This document shows positions 17,606 to 25,790 of a stretch of DNA of 64,000 nucleotides, in pieces. Within the stretch, counting starts at the first letter, position 1, and each line of letters starts with the position of its first letter. A program made the position numbers and the translations under genes. The stretch is taken from positions 62,001-126,000 of the forward strand of contig NZ_JASZYF010000011.1 in NCBI RefSeq assembly GCF_030317115.1, in the 5' to 3' direction. The DNA comes from Variovorax gracilis (GTDB taxonomy: Bacteria > Pseudomonadota > Gammaproteobacteria > Burkholderiales > Burkholderiaceae_C). The notes under the pieces are model-generated. The model ran no database searches, was not told the origin of the DNA, and saw only the letters and a list, made by a program, of their open reading frames with translations.

Positions 17606-17790
17606 CGGTCCAGCGCCTTTCTCGCCGCACCCACGCCCAGCGCGGCCAGCACGAGAAACACGACTGCAAGGATCAGGAACAGTCCGAACAGCACCTTGGC
17701 AATGCCGGCCGCGCCCGCGGCCACACCGCCAAAGCCAAGTGCACCGGCAATCAACGAGATCACGGCAAAAACAATGGCGTACTTCAACAT
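17602..17790 (-). CDS. DUF1328 small membrane protein (YtjA-like)
   Basis: A 62-residue protein with two hydrophobic segments ([19 protein letters not shown] and a second from about 30 to 52), matching the DUF1328/YtjA family of tiny inner-membrane proteins often linked to stress responses. AGGAGTTCCT precedes the ATG at 17790. It is divergent from gstA. The function is unknown. Confidence 0.85.
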   Translation of the reverse strand: MLKYAIVFAVISLIAGALGFGGVAAGAAGIAKVLFGLFLILAVVFLVLAALGVGAARKALDR

Positions 17791-17925
17791 AGGAACTCCT
17801 GGCGATGGCCCATCCACCGCAGCGCCGCAAGCTTAGAAAGCGCTTGCTCCAGCCCTCATAGTCGCGGTGCGCGAGCGGCCGTAGGACAAAAACGCGATGG
17901 CGCCGAACCCGCTAGCATCGACCTT

Positions 17926-17939
17926 CGCTTTCGAAAGCG
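17926..17939. promoter_or_regulatory. 14-bp palindrome upstream of gstA
   Basis: CGCTTTCGAAAGCG is a perfect palindrome 38 bases before the gstA start. Upstream, around 17828, a second inverted repeat (GCAAGC...GCTTGC) contains the related GAAAGCGC. Both lie in the divergent DUF1328/gstA promoter region and could bind a dimeric regulator. Confidence 0.4.
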
Positions 17940-17977
17940 CCCTTTCCAAACTTTTGCATTTCATTGGAGTTCCTTGC

Positions 17978-18586
17978 ATGAAGCTGTACTACTCACCAGG
18001 CGCCTGCTCGCTGTCCCCCCACATCGCAATGCGTGAAGCAGGCCTGGCCTTCGAACCCGTGCTTGCCAGCACCAAGAGCCACAAGCTCCAGGACGGCACC
18101 GACTACTACGGCATCAACCCGCTCGGCTATGTGCCCCTGCTGGAGCTCGACGACGGCTCCCGCCTGCGCGAAGGCCCGGCAATCGTCCAGTACATCGCCG
18201 ACCTGGCGCCGACCAAGAACCTCGCGCCGGCCAACGGCACGATCTCGCGCTACCGCCTGCAGGAATGGCTGACCTTCATCGGCACCGAGATCCACAAGAG
18301 CTACTCGCCGCTGTTCAATCCGAACATGCCGGAAGACGCCAAGACCACCTTCAAGACCAAGCTCAAGTCGCGCTACGAATGGCTCGACGGCCAGCTCGAA
18401 GGCAAGGACTACCTGATGGGCGAGCACTTCACGGTCGCCGACGGCTACCTGTTCACCGTCACCAACTGGGCGAAGCCGACGGGGGTGGATATCGCGTCCT
18501 TCGCCAACCTGAACGCCTGGCATGCACGCGTTGCGGCACGCCCGGCTGTCCAGGAAGCCATGAAGGCCGAGGGCCTGATCAAGTAG
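17978..18586 (+). CDS. gstA: Glutathione S-transferase, beta class
   Basis: A 202-residue GST. The N-terminal thioredoxin-like domain starts MKLYYSPGACSLSPHIA, very like E. coli GstA, with the beta-class cysteine in GACS. The glutathione-binding segment GYVPLLELDDG...EGPAIVQYI follows, and an all-helical C-terminal domain contains FTVADGYLF. It conjugates glutathione to electrophiles in the cytoplasm. The ATG at 17978 is the family start. A stem-loop repeat follows immediately after the stop. Confidence 0.93.
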   Translation: MKLYYSPGACSLSPHIAMREAGLAFEPVLASTKSHKLQDGTDYYGINPLGYVPLLELDDGSRLREGPAIVQYIADLAPTKNLAPANGTISRYRLQEWLTFIGTEIHKSYSPLFNPNMPEDAKTTFKTKLKSRYEWLDGQLEGKDYLMGEHFTVADGYLFTVTNWAKPTGVDIASFANLNAWHARVAARPAVQEAMKAEGLIK

Positions 18587-18589
18587 GCC

Positions 18590-18624
18590 ACACCAGCGGG
18601 GCCGGCAAAGCCGGGTCCGCGTGT
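18590..18624 (+). repeat. Extragenic stem-loop repeat, copy E (3' module)
   Basis: Nested arms ACAC/GTGT, GCGG/CCGC and CCGGC-AAA-GCCGG form the 3' module of the repeat family seen at 21071, 45411 and 63359. It begins 4 bases after the gstA stop and lies before the convergent transporter gene. Confidence 0.6.
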
Positions 18625-18625
18625 T

Positions 18626-19849
18626 TCACGAACCCGCCAGCGCCTTCTGCCGGGATGCCAGCAGCGCGCCGGCCCACAGCGTGATCGCGGAGGCGACCAG
18701 GCCCCGGGCCAGGCCGCCTTCGCCATCGGAGATCCAGCCGGTCACCGTGGGCCCCACGATCTGCCCCAGCGCGAAGGCGATCGTGAAGGCGCTGATGCCG
18801 GTCGCCCATTGCGCGGCCGGCAGGTTGTGGCGCACCAGTGCGGTCGTCGATGCCACCACCGACAGGAACACCGCGCCGAACAGCAGCCCCGAGGCCATCG
18901 CCACCGGCCACGACGGACTCAGCACCGGCAGCATCGTCGCAACGCCCAGCAAGGCGTTGAGCACCGCCTGCGGGCCGCCGCCCCGAAAACGGTCGAGAAG
19001 ACCCGCCCACAGTCGCGACGAGGCCACGCACGCCACGCCGAGCAAGGCATAGAAGACGGTGATGTCGGCAGGCCTTGCCCCCTGCTCGCGCAGCAGCGCG
19101 ATCACGAAGGTCATGTAGCCGATGTAGCCGGCACCGAAAAGCGTATAGCCCGCCAGCGCCCAGCCGAAGCGGCGCACGGGCGTCGACGAATGCGGCGCCG
19201 CGTCGACCGATGGCGAAGGCACGTGCGCGCGCGCCTCGGCGGGCAAGGCCCGCATCGCCAACGCCAGAACCGCCGTCGCGATGAAACTGGCCAGCGCCAG
19301 TGCCCACCATGCCCAGGCCCAGCCGTGCGGCTGGCTCGACGCAGCCTGCAGCACCGCCGGCACGAGCAGCGCCGACAACGTGATGCCCAGGCCCGTACCG
19401 CCGTAGTAAAGGCCCAGCAGAAAGCCGGAGCGCGACGGCTGCAAGGCGCCCAGCCGCGCCGCCAGCAAACCGCCCGCGACGAACACCCATGCACTCGCCA
19501 GGCCGGCGAGCAGCCGCTGCAGCAGCAGCGCGGGTGCCGAGGTGAAGAAGCCGCTCGCCACCATGAAGAGGCTGGCCCAAACCGCGCCGCCGACCAACAG
19601 GCGAACGGGTCCGAAGCGCCGCATCAAGCCCGGCGTCATCAGCGCGCCGAGCAGGTAGCCGGCCGCATTCGCGGTGTTCATGCCTCCTGCAAGTGTGTAG
19701 CTCCAGCCGAGGTCCGCGCGCATCGGCGGCAACAGCAAGCCGTAGGAAAAGCGCGTGATACCCAGCGAAACCGCCGCCCCCAGCGACAGCGCGAGCGCAA
19801 GGCGCAATGCCTGCGCGGGCGTGAGGGTGGCGGCGGTCGTATGGATCAT
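18626..19849 (-). CDS. YbfB/YjiJ-type MFS transporter
   Basis: A major-facilitator protein of about 407 residues with twelve hydrophobic segments. The N-terminal SLGITRFSYGLLLPPMRADL followed by a GG-MNTANAAGYLLGAL helix is characteristic of the YbfB/YjiJ transporters. The ATG at 19849 (MIHTTAAT) is preferred; an alternative lies 24 bases upstream. It is divergent from the Old Yellow Enzyme gene and converges on gstA. The substrate is unknown. Confidence 0.87.
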   Translation of the reverse strand: MIHTTAATLTPAQALRLALALSLGAAVSLGITRFSYGLLLPPMRADLGWSYTLAGGMNTANAAGYLLGALMTPGLMRRFGPVRLLVGGAVWASLFMVASGFFTSAPALLLQRLLAGLASAWVFVAGGLLAARLGALQPSRSGFLLGLYYGGTGLGITLSALLVPAVLQAASSQPHGWAWAWWALALASFIATAVLALAMRALPAEARAHVPSPSVDAAPHSSTPVRRFGWALAGYTLFGAGYIGYMTFVIALLREQGARPADITVFYALLGVACVASSRLWAGLLDRFRGGGPQAVLNALLGVATMLPVLSPSWPVAMASGLLFGAVFLSVVASTTALVRHNLPAAQWATGISAFTIAFALGQIVGPTVTGWISDGEGGLARGLVASAITLWAGALLASRQKALAGS

Positions 19850-19964
19850 GCGTGCGCGGCCATTCTGCGGCAACGCTTATCAGCAAATCGACAACCCCGC
19901 GACAGCGCGGTTGAAGAGCGGGGTTTACCCTTGCCTTCGTTCTCCACAACAGCAACTCAAAACA

Positions 19965-21065
19965 ATGTCCTCCCTCTTCGATCCCGTGCAGGCCGGCGAC
20001 CTGAAGCTGAGCAACCGCATCGTCATGGCGCCCCTCACGCGCAATCGCTCGCCCAACGCGGTCCCGCGCGACATCACGGCCACCTACTACGCACAGCGCG
20101 CCAGCGCAGGCCTCCTCATCACCGAAGCCACCGCCATCAGCCACCAGGGCCAGGGCTATGCGGACGTACCGGGTCTCTATGGCTCGGAACAGCTCGATGC
20201 CTGGAAGCGCGTCACCGACGCGGTGCACGCCGAGGGCGGCAAGATCGTCGTGCAGCTCTGGCACGTGGGCCGTGTCTCGCACGTGGAACTGCAGCCCGAG
20301 GGCGGCAAGCCCGTCGCGCCCTCCGCGATCACGGCCAAGACCAAGACCGTGCTCATCAAGAACGGCGTTCCCACCTTCACCGAGACGTCCGAGCCCCGCG
20401 CGCTCGATGCGAGCGAACTGCCCGGCATCGTCCACGCCTATGCCGCGGCCGCACGCAACGCGGTGGAGACCTCGGGCTTCGACGGCGTCGAGATCCATGG
20501 CGCCAACGGCTACCTGCTCGACCAGTTCCTCAAGACCGGCAGCAACAAGCGCACGGACGACTACGGCGGCAGCATCGAGAACCGTGCCCGGCTGCTGCTG
20601 GAAGTGACGCGCGCCGTGGTCGATGCCGTCGGCGGCGGAAAGACAGGCATCCGCCTGTCGCCCGTGACACCGGCCAACGATGCGCACGACGACAACCCGC
20701 AGCCGCTGTTCGACTACGTCGTCAAGCAGCTCGCACCGCTCAACCTCGCCTACATCCACATCATCGAAGGCGCCACCGGCGGCCCGCGCGAGATCGACGA
20801 TCGCCCCTTCGACTACGAAGCCCTCAAGGCCGCCTATCGCCAGGCGGGCGGCAAGGCCGCATGGATGGTGAACAACGGCTACGACAAGCCGCTGGCCGAG
20901 GAAGCGCTGAAGGAAGGCGACGACCTCGTTGCCTTCGGCAAGCCCTTCATCTCCAACCCGGACCTGGTGCGTCGCCTGCGTGAGGGGACTCCCCTGAACG
21001 CGTGGGACAAGAACACGTTCTACGGCGGCGGCGAAGTCGGCTACATCGACTACCCGGCACTTTGA
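19965..21065 (+). CDS. Old Yellow Enzyme-type alkene reductase (NemA-like)
   Basis: A 366-residue FMN-dependent TIM-barrel ene-reductase, close to N-ethylmaleimide reductase NemA. It has PLTRNRS near the N-terminus, VQLWHVGR, EIHGANGYLLDQFL and DDYGGSIENRARL, which form the FMN and substrate pocket. It uses NAD(P)H to reduce activated alkenes, nitro compounds or quinones. A covarying extragenic repeat begins just after the stop codon. A divergent MFS gene may supply or export a related compound. Confidence 0.93.
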   Translation: MSSLFDPVQAGDLKLSNRIVMAPLTRNRSPNAVPRDITATYYAQRASAGLLITEATAISHQGQGYADVPGLYGSEQLDAWKRVTDAVHAEGGKIVVQLWHVGRVSHVELQPEGGKPVAPSAITAKTKTVLIKNGVPTFTETSEPRALDASELPGIVHAYAAAARNAVETSGFDGVEIHGANGYLLDQFLKTGSNKRTDDYGGSIENRARLLLEVTRAVVDAVGGGKTGIRLSPVTPANDAHDDNPQPLFDYVVKQLAPLNLAYIHIIEGATGGPREIDDRPFDYEALKAAYRQAGGKAAWMVNNGYDKPLAEEALKEGDDLVAFGKPFISNPDLVRRLREGTPLNAWDKNTFYGGGEVGYIDYPAL

Positions 21066-21070
21066 ACTCG

Positions 21071-21155
21071 CCCCCAGGCTTGCCCACTTCGTGTGGCCGC
21101 CTACCCCCTACCGGGGGCAATCCCGGCGGGCCGGCGAAGCCGGCTCCGCGGGATT
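21071..21155 (+). repeat. Long extragenic stem-loop repeat, copy A
   Basis: The full-length element runs from CCCCCAGGCTTGCCCACTTC, through a CCCCC-TACC-GGGGG hairpin, to a nested structure with outer arms AATCCC (21119-21124) and GGGATT (21150-21155) around CCGGC-GAA-GCCGG. It starts 5 bases after the reductase stop codon. Related copies are at 45411 and 63359 with different but complementary outer arms. Confidence 0.75.
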
Positions 21156-21178
21156 TCTGGCGAAGGCAGGAGGTTGCG

Positions 21179-22558
21179 TCAGGTTGAGGGGAAGGCTACG
21201 CTGACTCTCAGGCCGCCTTCATTCGATGCCTTCGCGAAGGCGAGTTCGGCGCCGAGCAGCTTCGCGTAGCGGGCGACGATCGCGAGTCCCAGACCTGCGC
21301 CCTGTCCGAGCTTCTGGCCGGCAGGGCCTTGCGCCCAGCGCTTCATCAGGTCGCGTTGCGCTTCGGGCGGGATGCCGGGGCCGTCGTCGACCACGGCCAG
21401 TGTGCGGCCCGCCAGTTCGATGGTGATGGTGCGTCCGCCGTAGCGCAGCGCGTTGTCGATCAGGTTGTCGAGGATCCCTTCGACCAGCGCTGCGTTCGCC
21501 TCCACCGTCACGGCCTCGTCGAGGCCCTGCGCGCCCAGATCCACCCCGTGGGCATCGGCCCGCGCCAGATGCCGCAGCACCGCCTGCTGCGCCAGGTCAT
21601 CCAATCGCAGCGCTTCGCGCTGCAGGCCCGTGCGTCCTTCGTCGGCCAGCGCCAGAGCAAGCAACTGGTCCACCAGATGGCTCGCACGCGCCTGGCTCTC
21701 TGCGATGCTCTCCAGCTGTTCGCGCCACACCGAAGGCGACTGCTGCGCCAGCCCGTAGTCGGCCAGCGCACGAATGCCCGCGAGCGGCGTGCGCAGTTCA
21801 TGCGCGACGTTGCCCGCGAACTCCCGCTGCGCGGAAGCGCTCTGCGCGAGCCGGTCCAGCAGCGCATTGAGCGTATCGCCCAACTGTTCGAGCTCGCGCG
21901 AGCTTCGCGCCACGGGCACGGGCGCGAGGTCGTGGGCATCGCGTTGTTCCAGCGTCTGGCGCAATTCACCGAGCGGGCGAAGCTCGCGGTCGATGCCGCG
22001 CCACAGCCAGGTCGCCAGCAGCGCGAGCAGCACGAACTGCGGGGCCAGCGAATAGACCAGCAGCCGCTCCACCAGCACCGCGCGGGCCCGCGTGGTCTGC
22101 GCGATCACCACGCGATAAGCGTTGGGCGCATCGTGGTTCAGCACCACCGCGCGCAGGTCCTTGCCCTGGTAGGTGACGCGCGAGAAGCGATAGCGTGCGC
22201 CCTCCTCCGGCTCGGGCGCCTGCAGCCCCGCATGGCCGGCGAGCAGCGATCCGTCGGGCCGCAGCACCGCGAAGAAGACGGTTTCTGATTGGTCGAACAG
22301 CACGCTGTTGACCTCGCGCGGCGACAGCAGCAATTCGATGTCGCGCTCGCCCGCCTGCACGTTGGCCGAGACGGCATAGGCATCGTCCAGCATCCCGCGA
22401 TCGAAGGCCTGCTCGGTGAAGTAGTTCGCCACCACCAGGGCCACCGCGGTGCCCACCAGCCAGGTCAGGGCCAGCGGCAGCAGCACGCGCCGCAGCACGC
22501 GCGCGGTCAGCGAGGGCGCGGCGGCAGCGCCCGCCCCAGCCGTCGCGCGCACGCTCAC
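21179..22558 (-). CDS. Sensor histidine kinase (QseC-like), metal-pump linked
   Basis: A 459-residue membrane sensor kinase. It has a transmembrane helix at about 22-45, a periplasmic domain to about 160, a second helix at about 166-186, then HAMP, HisKA with phosphoacceptor His253 in AHELRTPLAG, and HATPase with DNLIDNALRYG and GAGLGLAIV. The start is a GTG at 22558 overlapping the response-regulator stop (GTGA), so the pair is translationally coupled. It is divergent from the RND metal-efflux operon and probably senses a periplasmic metal. Confidence 0.9.
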   Translation of the reverse strand: MSVRATAGAGAAAAPSLTARVLRRVLLPLALTWLVGTAVALVVANYFTEQAFDRGMLDDAYAVSANVQAGERDIELLLSPREVNSVLFDQSETVFFAVLRPDGSLLAGHAGLQAPEPEEGARYRFSRVTYQGKDLRAVVLNHDAPNAYRVVIAQTTRARAVLVERLLVYSLAPQFVLLALLATWLWRGIDRELRPLGELRQTLEQRDAHDLAPVPVARSSRELEQLGDTLNALLDRLAQSASAQREFAGNVAHELRTPLAGIRALADYGLAQQSPSVWREQLESIAESQARASHLVDQLLALALADEGRTGLQREALRLDDLAQQAVLRHLARADAHGVDLGAQGLDEAVTVEANAALVEGILDNLIDNALRYGGRTITIELAGRTLAVVDDGPGIPPEAQRDLMKRWAQGPAGQKLGQGAGLGLAIVARYAKLLGAELAFAKASNEGGLRVSVAFPST

Positions 22559-23244
22559 ACGTCCGCTTCCAGCAGATAGCCGATGCCGCGCAGTGTGCGG
22601 ATCGCCGCGCCGCTGCCGACCAGCTTCTTGCGCAACCGGGAGATGAAAGCCTCCAGCGCGTTGTCGCCCAGCGACTCGTCGAAGGTCGACAGCTTGTCCG
22701 ACAGCTCCCGCTTGCTGATCGTGCGGCCCGGCGGGCTCATCAGTTCCCAGAGCACCTCGAACTCGCGCGCGGGCAGGTCGAGCGGAATGCCGCCGACCGC
22801 GAAGCGGCGCGCCCGGCGATCGAGCCGCAGCTGCCCCAGCGTCGCGATGTCCTCCGTGCCCTGTGCGCGGCGCACCAGCGCGCGAAGGCGAGCCTCGACC
22901 TCGGCCAGGTCGAAGGGCTTGCCGAGGTAGTCGTCGGCGCCCGCGTCCAGGCCGGCGATGCGCTCGTCCGTGCGGTCGCGGGCCGTCAGCACCAGCACCG
23001 GCGTGCGGTCGCCGCGCGTGCGTGCATGGCGCAGCGCCGTCAGTCCGCTCGCGAGCCCGCTGGTCGGACTCGAGGTCGCGGGCAGGTTCAGGTCGAGCAG
23101 CACGGCGTCGAAGCGCTGCACGCGCCACAGGTGGTCGGCCTCCTCCACGCTCGCGGCGACGTCGACGCGGTGTCCCGCGTCCCCCAGGCTGCGCAACATC
23201 ACGCCGCGCAGCACGGCGTCGTCTTCGACCAGGAGGATTCGCAT
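22555..23244 (-). CDS. OmpR-family response regulator, metal-pump linked
   Basis: A 229-residue response regulator. The receiver domain has the acidic pocket VEDD at 6-9, phosphoacceptor Asp51 in VLLDLNLP, and the conserved KPF lysine. The winged-helix DNA-binding domain ends with the typical LRGIGYLLE. It is coupled to the histidine kinase downstream and divergent from the efflux operon. Tandem GTCAGCAC repeats in the shared intergenic region are its likely target. Confidence 0.92.
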   Translation of the reverse strand: MRILLVEDDAVLRGVMLRSLGDAGHRVDVAASVEEADHLWRVQRFDAVLLDLNLPATSSPTSGLASGLTALRHARTRGDRTPVLVLTARDRTDERIAGLDAGADDYLGKPFDLAEVEARLRALVRRAQGTEDIATLGQLRLDRRARRFAVGGIPLDLPAREFEVLWELMSPPGRTISKRELSDKLSTFDESLGDNALEAFISRLRKKLVGSGAAIRTLRGIGYLLEADV

Positions 23245-23289
23245 GGGATGTGAGAAGTGAGGAGGTACGTGTTTTTACAACATGCGAGG

Positions 23290-23308
23290 GTCAGCACGCC
23301 GTCAGCAC
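23290..23308. promoter_or_regulatory. Tandem GTCAGCAC repeats, likely response-regulator box
   Basis: GTCAGCAC occurs at 23290-23297 and again at 23301-23308, an 11-base period. OmpR/PhoB-family regulators bind direct repeats with this period. The box lies between the divergent two-component and metal-efflux genes, 21 bases before the efflux start codon. Confidence 0.6.
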
Positions 23309-23328
23309 TCCGACGCGATAAACGGCCA

Positions 23329-24597
23329 ATGAGGATACGACAGCAGGCCGCTTGCGCGGCCTTTTTCATGGGCGCCATGGCGATCGCGCCTGCGTGGGCG
23401 CAGACCTCGCAGCGCCTGCTCACGCTCGACGAAGTGCTGCGCGCGGCGCGCGACAACCCCGATGTGATGCTCTCGCGTCAGTCGCTCGCCGCAGCTCGCG
23501 CCGATGTGCTGGCCGCCGACCATGCGCCGCCACCGCTGCTCACCGCCAAGTCCAGCACGATCGACCTGCAGAACGGTGTCGGCGGCGGCGACATCGGCCG
23601 CAAGCGGGTCGACAACTCGCTCGGCATCGACTGGACCTGGGAGCGCGGCGGCAAGCGCAGCGCCCGCACCACGGCGGCCGAACGTGCGGCCGACGCGGCG
23701 CTTGCCGACGTCGACGACGTGCAGGTGCAGCAGCTGATCGCAGCGGGCAGCGCCTTCTTCGACCTGCTCGGCGCGCAGGAGCGCATCGTCGAAGTGAACG
23801 CCGTCGAGCGCAGCGCCCAGCAGCTCTCGGATGCCTCGGCGCGGCGCGTCCAGGCCGGCGACCTGCCCGCGCAGGAAGCGGCACGCACGGCCATCGAGGC
23901 GCAGCGCAGTCGCGTCGACCTGCGTGCGGCCGAACTCGACCGCGAGCGCGCGCAGATCTCCCTCACGCAATTGCTCGGGCCGGGCGCGGCGGTCCGCGGC
24001 CTGGCTGCCAACGCGGACTGGCCCGCGCTGACCCTGCCGGCGGGCGACACCGACCTCGATGCCCTCGTCGACGCGCGCTCCGACGTGCGCGCCGCGCAGG
24101 CACGCGTCGCCTCCACCGACGCCGCACTGGCGGCTGCGCAGGCACAGCGCAGCGCCGACGTCGTCTGGGGCGTCTCGCTCGACCGCTACCCGGGCACATC
24201 CAATCGCCTGCTCGAAGTCCGCGCCGTCGTGCCGCTGCACTGGGGCTACCAGTTCGAGGGCGAGATCGGGCGCGCCCAGGCGGTCTACACGCAGGCGCAG
24301 GACGCGCTGGCCCGCAAGCGGCACGACGCGAAGCTGGAACTCCAGCGCCTGCGCGACGAGGCCGAGGCGAATGCGCGCCGGCTGCAGATCTTCGAGAAGG
24401 ACATCCTCGCCAGCGCACGCCAGGTCGCAGACAACGCCGAGCTGGCCTACCGCAAGGGCGCGATGTCGCTCAGCGACCTCCTCGATGCGCGGCGCACGCT
24501 GCGTGCCACCCAGCTTGATGCGATCGCCGCGCGCGTCGACCACGCCAAGGCCGCATTGGCCTGGCGCCTGCGAACCCAACCCATGCCCACGCCATGA
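23329..24597 (+). CDS. TolC-family outer-membrane factor (CzcC-like)
   Basis: A 422-residue outer-membrane efflux channel with a signal peptide ending APAWA near residue 24 and long coiled-coil helices in two homologous halves. It pairs with the downstream adaptor and RND pump as the CzcC component of a metal exporter. The ATG at 23329 (MRIRQQAAC) starts the signal peptide; an earlier in-frame ATG would overlap the regulatory repeats. The stop overlaps the adaptor start by 4 bases. Confidence 0.9.
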   Translation: MRIRQQAACAAFFMGAMAIAPAWAQTSQRLLTLDEVLRAARDNPDVMLSRQSLAAARADVLAADHAPPPLLTAKSSTIDLQNGVGGGDIGRKRVDNSLGIDWTWERGGKRSARTTAAERAADAALADVDDVQVQQLIAAGSAFFDLLGAQERIVEVNAVERSAQQLSDASARRVQAGDLPAQEAARTAIEAQRSRVDLRAAELDRERAQISLTQLLGPGAAVRGLAANADWPALTLPAGDTDLDALVDARSDVRAAQARVASTDAALAAAQAQRSADVVWGVSLDRYPGTSNRLLEVRAVVPLHWGYQFEGEIGRAQAVYTQAQDALARKRHDAKLELQRLRDEAEANARRLQIFEKDILASARQVADNAELAYRKGAMSLSDLLDARRTLRATQLDAIAARVDHAKAALAWRLRTQPMPTP

Positions 24598-25790
24598 ACG
24601 CCCTTCTTCCCCCGCCCGTGCGCCCGCTGCTGCTCGCCGCGCTGGTCGCGTTGACGCTCGCCGCCTGCGGCGATCGCAACGCACCGGTCGCCGAGGCCGA
24701 GCCGCCATCCCCGATCGTCCAGAACAACCAGATCCGCTTCGCGCCCGACCATCCGCAACTCAAGCTGCTCACGCTCACGGCGGCTGCGCCCGGAAAGAGC
24801 GTCCGAACCGAACTGCCCGCGCGCCTCATCTGGAACGAGGAGCGCACGCAGCGCATCTACGCGCCCTTCGCCGGCCGCGTCACTGCGATCAAGGCCGACA
24901 TCGGCCAGCCGGTGCAGCCCGGCACGGTGCTCGCCCAACTCGCGTCGCCCGATTTCGGGATCGCGCAGGCCGACACCGCGAAAGCGCAGGCCGACGTGTC
25001 GTTCGCACGCAAGAACCTGCAGCGGCAACGCGAACTCTTCGAGGCCGGCATCGTCGCGAGGAAGGACCTCGAACAGGCCGAAGCCGACGCTGCCCGCTCG
25101 CAGGCCGAGGTCGCGCGCGCCGGTGCACGCACTGCGATGTACGGCGGCGGCGGCGGCGTCAACCAGCGGCTCGCCATCCAGTCGGCCATCGCCGGCGCGG
25201 TGGTGGAGCGCAATCTCAATCCCGGCCAGGAGCTGCGGCCCGACCAGTCGGGCGTGGGCGTGCCGCCGCTCTTCGTGGTGAGCGATCCGACCTCGCTCTG
25301 GGTGCAGATCGATGCGCGCGAGTCCGAGGTCGCCACGCTGCGCCCCGGCGCGGTCTTCCAGCTCAGGGTGGCCGCGCTGCCCGGCGAGAATTTCGAGGGC
25401 TACGTGACCGCCACGGCCGACTTCATCGACCCCGCGAGCCGCACCATCAAGGTCCGCGGCATCGTGCCCAACCCCGATCGCAAGCTGAAGGCCGAGATGC
25501 TGGCGACTGCCCAGTTCGAGCGCATGCTGGGGTCGGGCGGCGTCGTGGTGCCTGCATCGGCGGTCATCCTTCGGGGTGCCCAGCATTCGGTGCTGATCCA
25601 GGTGCAGCCCGGCGTGTTCGAGCCGCGCGAAGTGCGCATCGGCTATTCGGGCCCGGCTGAGATCGTGCTCTCGAGCGGCCTGGAGGTCGGCGAGATGGTG
25701 GTGAGCGAGAACGCGCTCCTCCTTGCGCGCGAACTCCGCCAGGCGCAGGACACGGCCGCCGCCAACGTGGTCGGCACGGGCAAGCCATGA
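24594..25790 (+). CDS. RND periplasmic adaptor lipoprotein (CzcB-like)
   Basis: A 398-residue membrane-fusion protein. The N-terminal signal ends in a lipobox (LAAC, Cys about residue 23). Barrel-sandwich hybrid halves flank an alpha-hairpin (FARKNLQRQRELFEAG) and are followed by beta-barrel and membrane-proximal domains. It links the RND pump to the outer-membrane channel. It overlaps both neighbours by 4 bases. No His-rich N-terminal metal-binding tail is present. Confidence 0.92.
   Translation: MNALLPPPVRPLLLAALVALTLAACGDRNAPVAEAEPPSPIVQNNQIRFAPDHPQLKLLTLTAAAPGKSVRTELPARLIWNEERTQRIYAPFAGRVTAIKADIGQPVQPGTVLAQLASPDFGIAQADTAKAQADVSFARKNLQRQRELFEAGIVARKDLEQAEADAARSQAEVARAGARTAMYGGGGGVNQRLAIQSAIAGAVVERNLNPGQELRPDQSGVGVPPLFVVSDPTSLWVQIDARESEVATLRPGAVFQLRVAALPGENFEGYVTATADFIDPASRTIKVRGIVPNPDRKLKAEMLATAQFERMLGSGGVVVPASAVILRGAQHSVLIQVQPGVFEPREVRIGYSGPAEIVLSSGLEVGEMVVSENALLLARELRQAQDTAAANVVGTGKP

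Noticed and set aside
18619-18630. GTGTTTCACG resembling half of a parS site
   Set aside because: Only the left half matches parS; the right half is missing, and the bases belong to the extragenic repeat copy.
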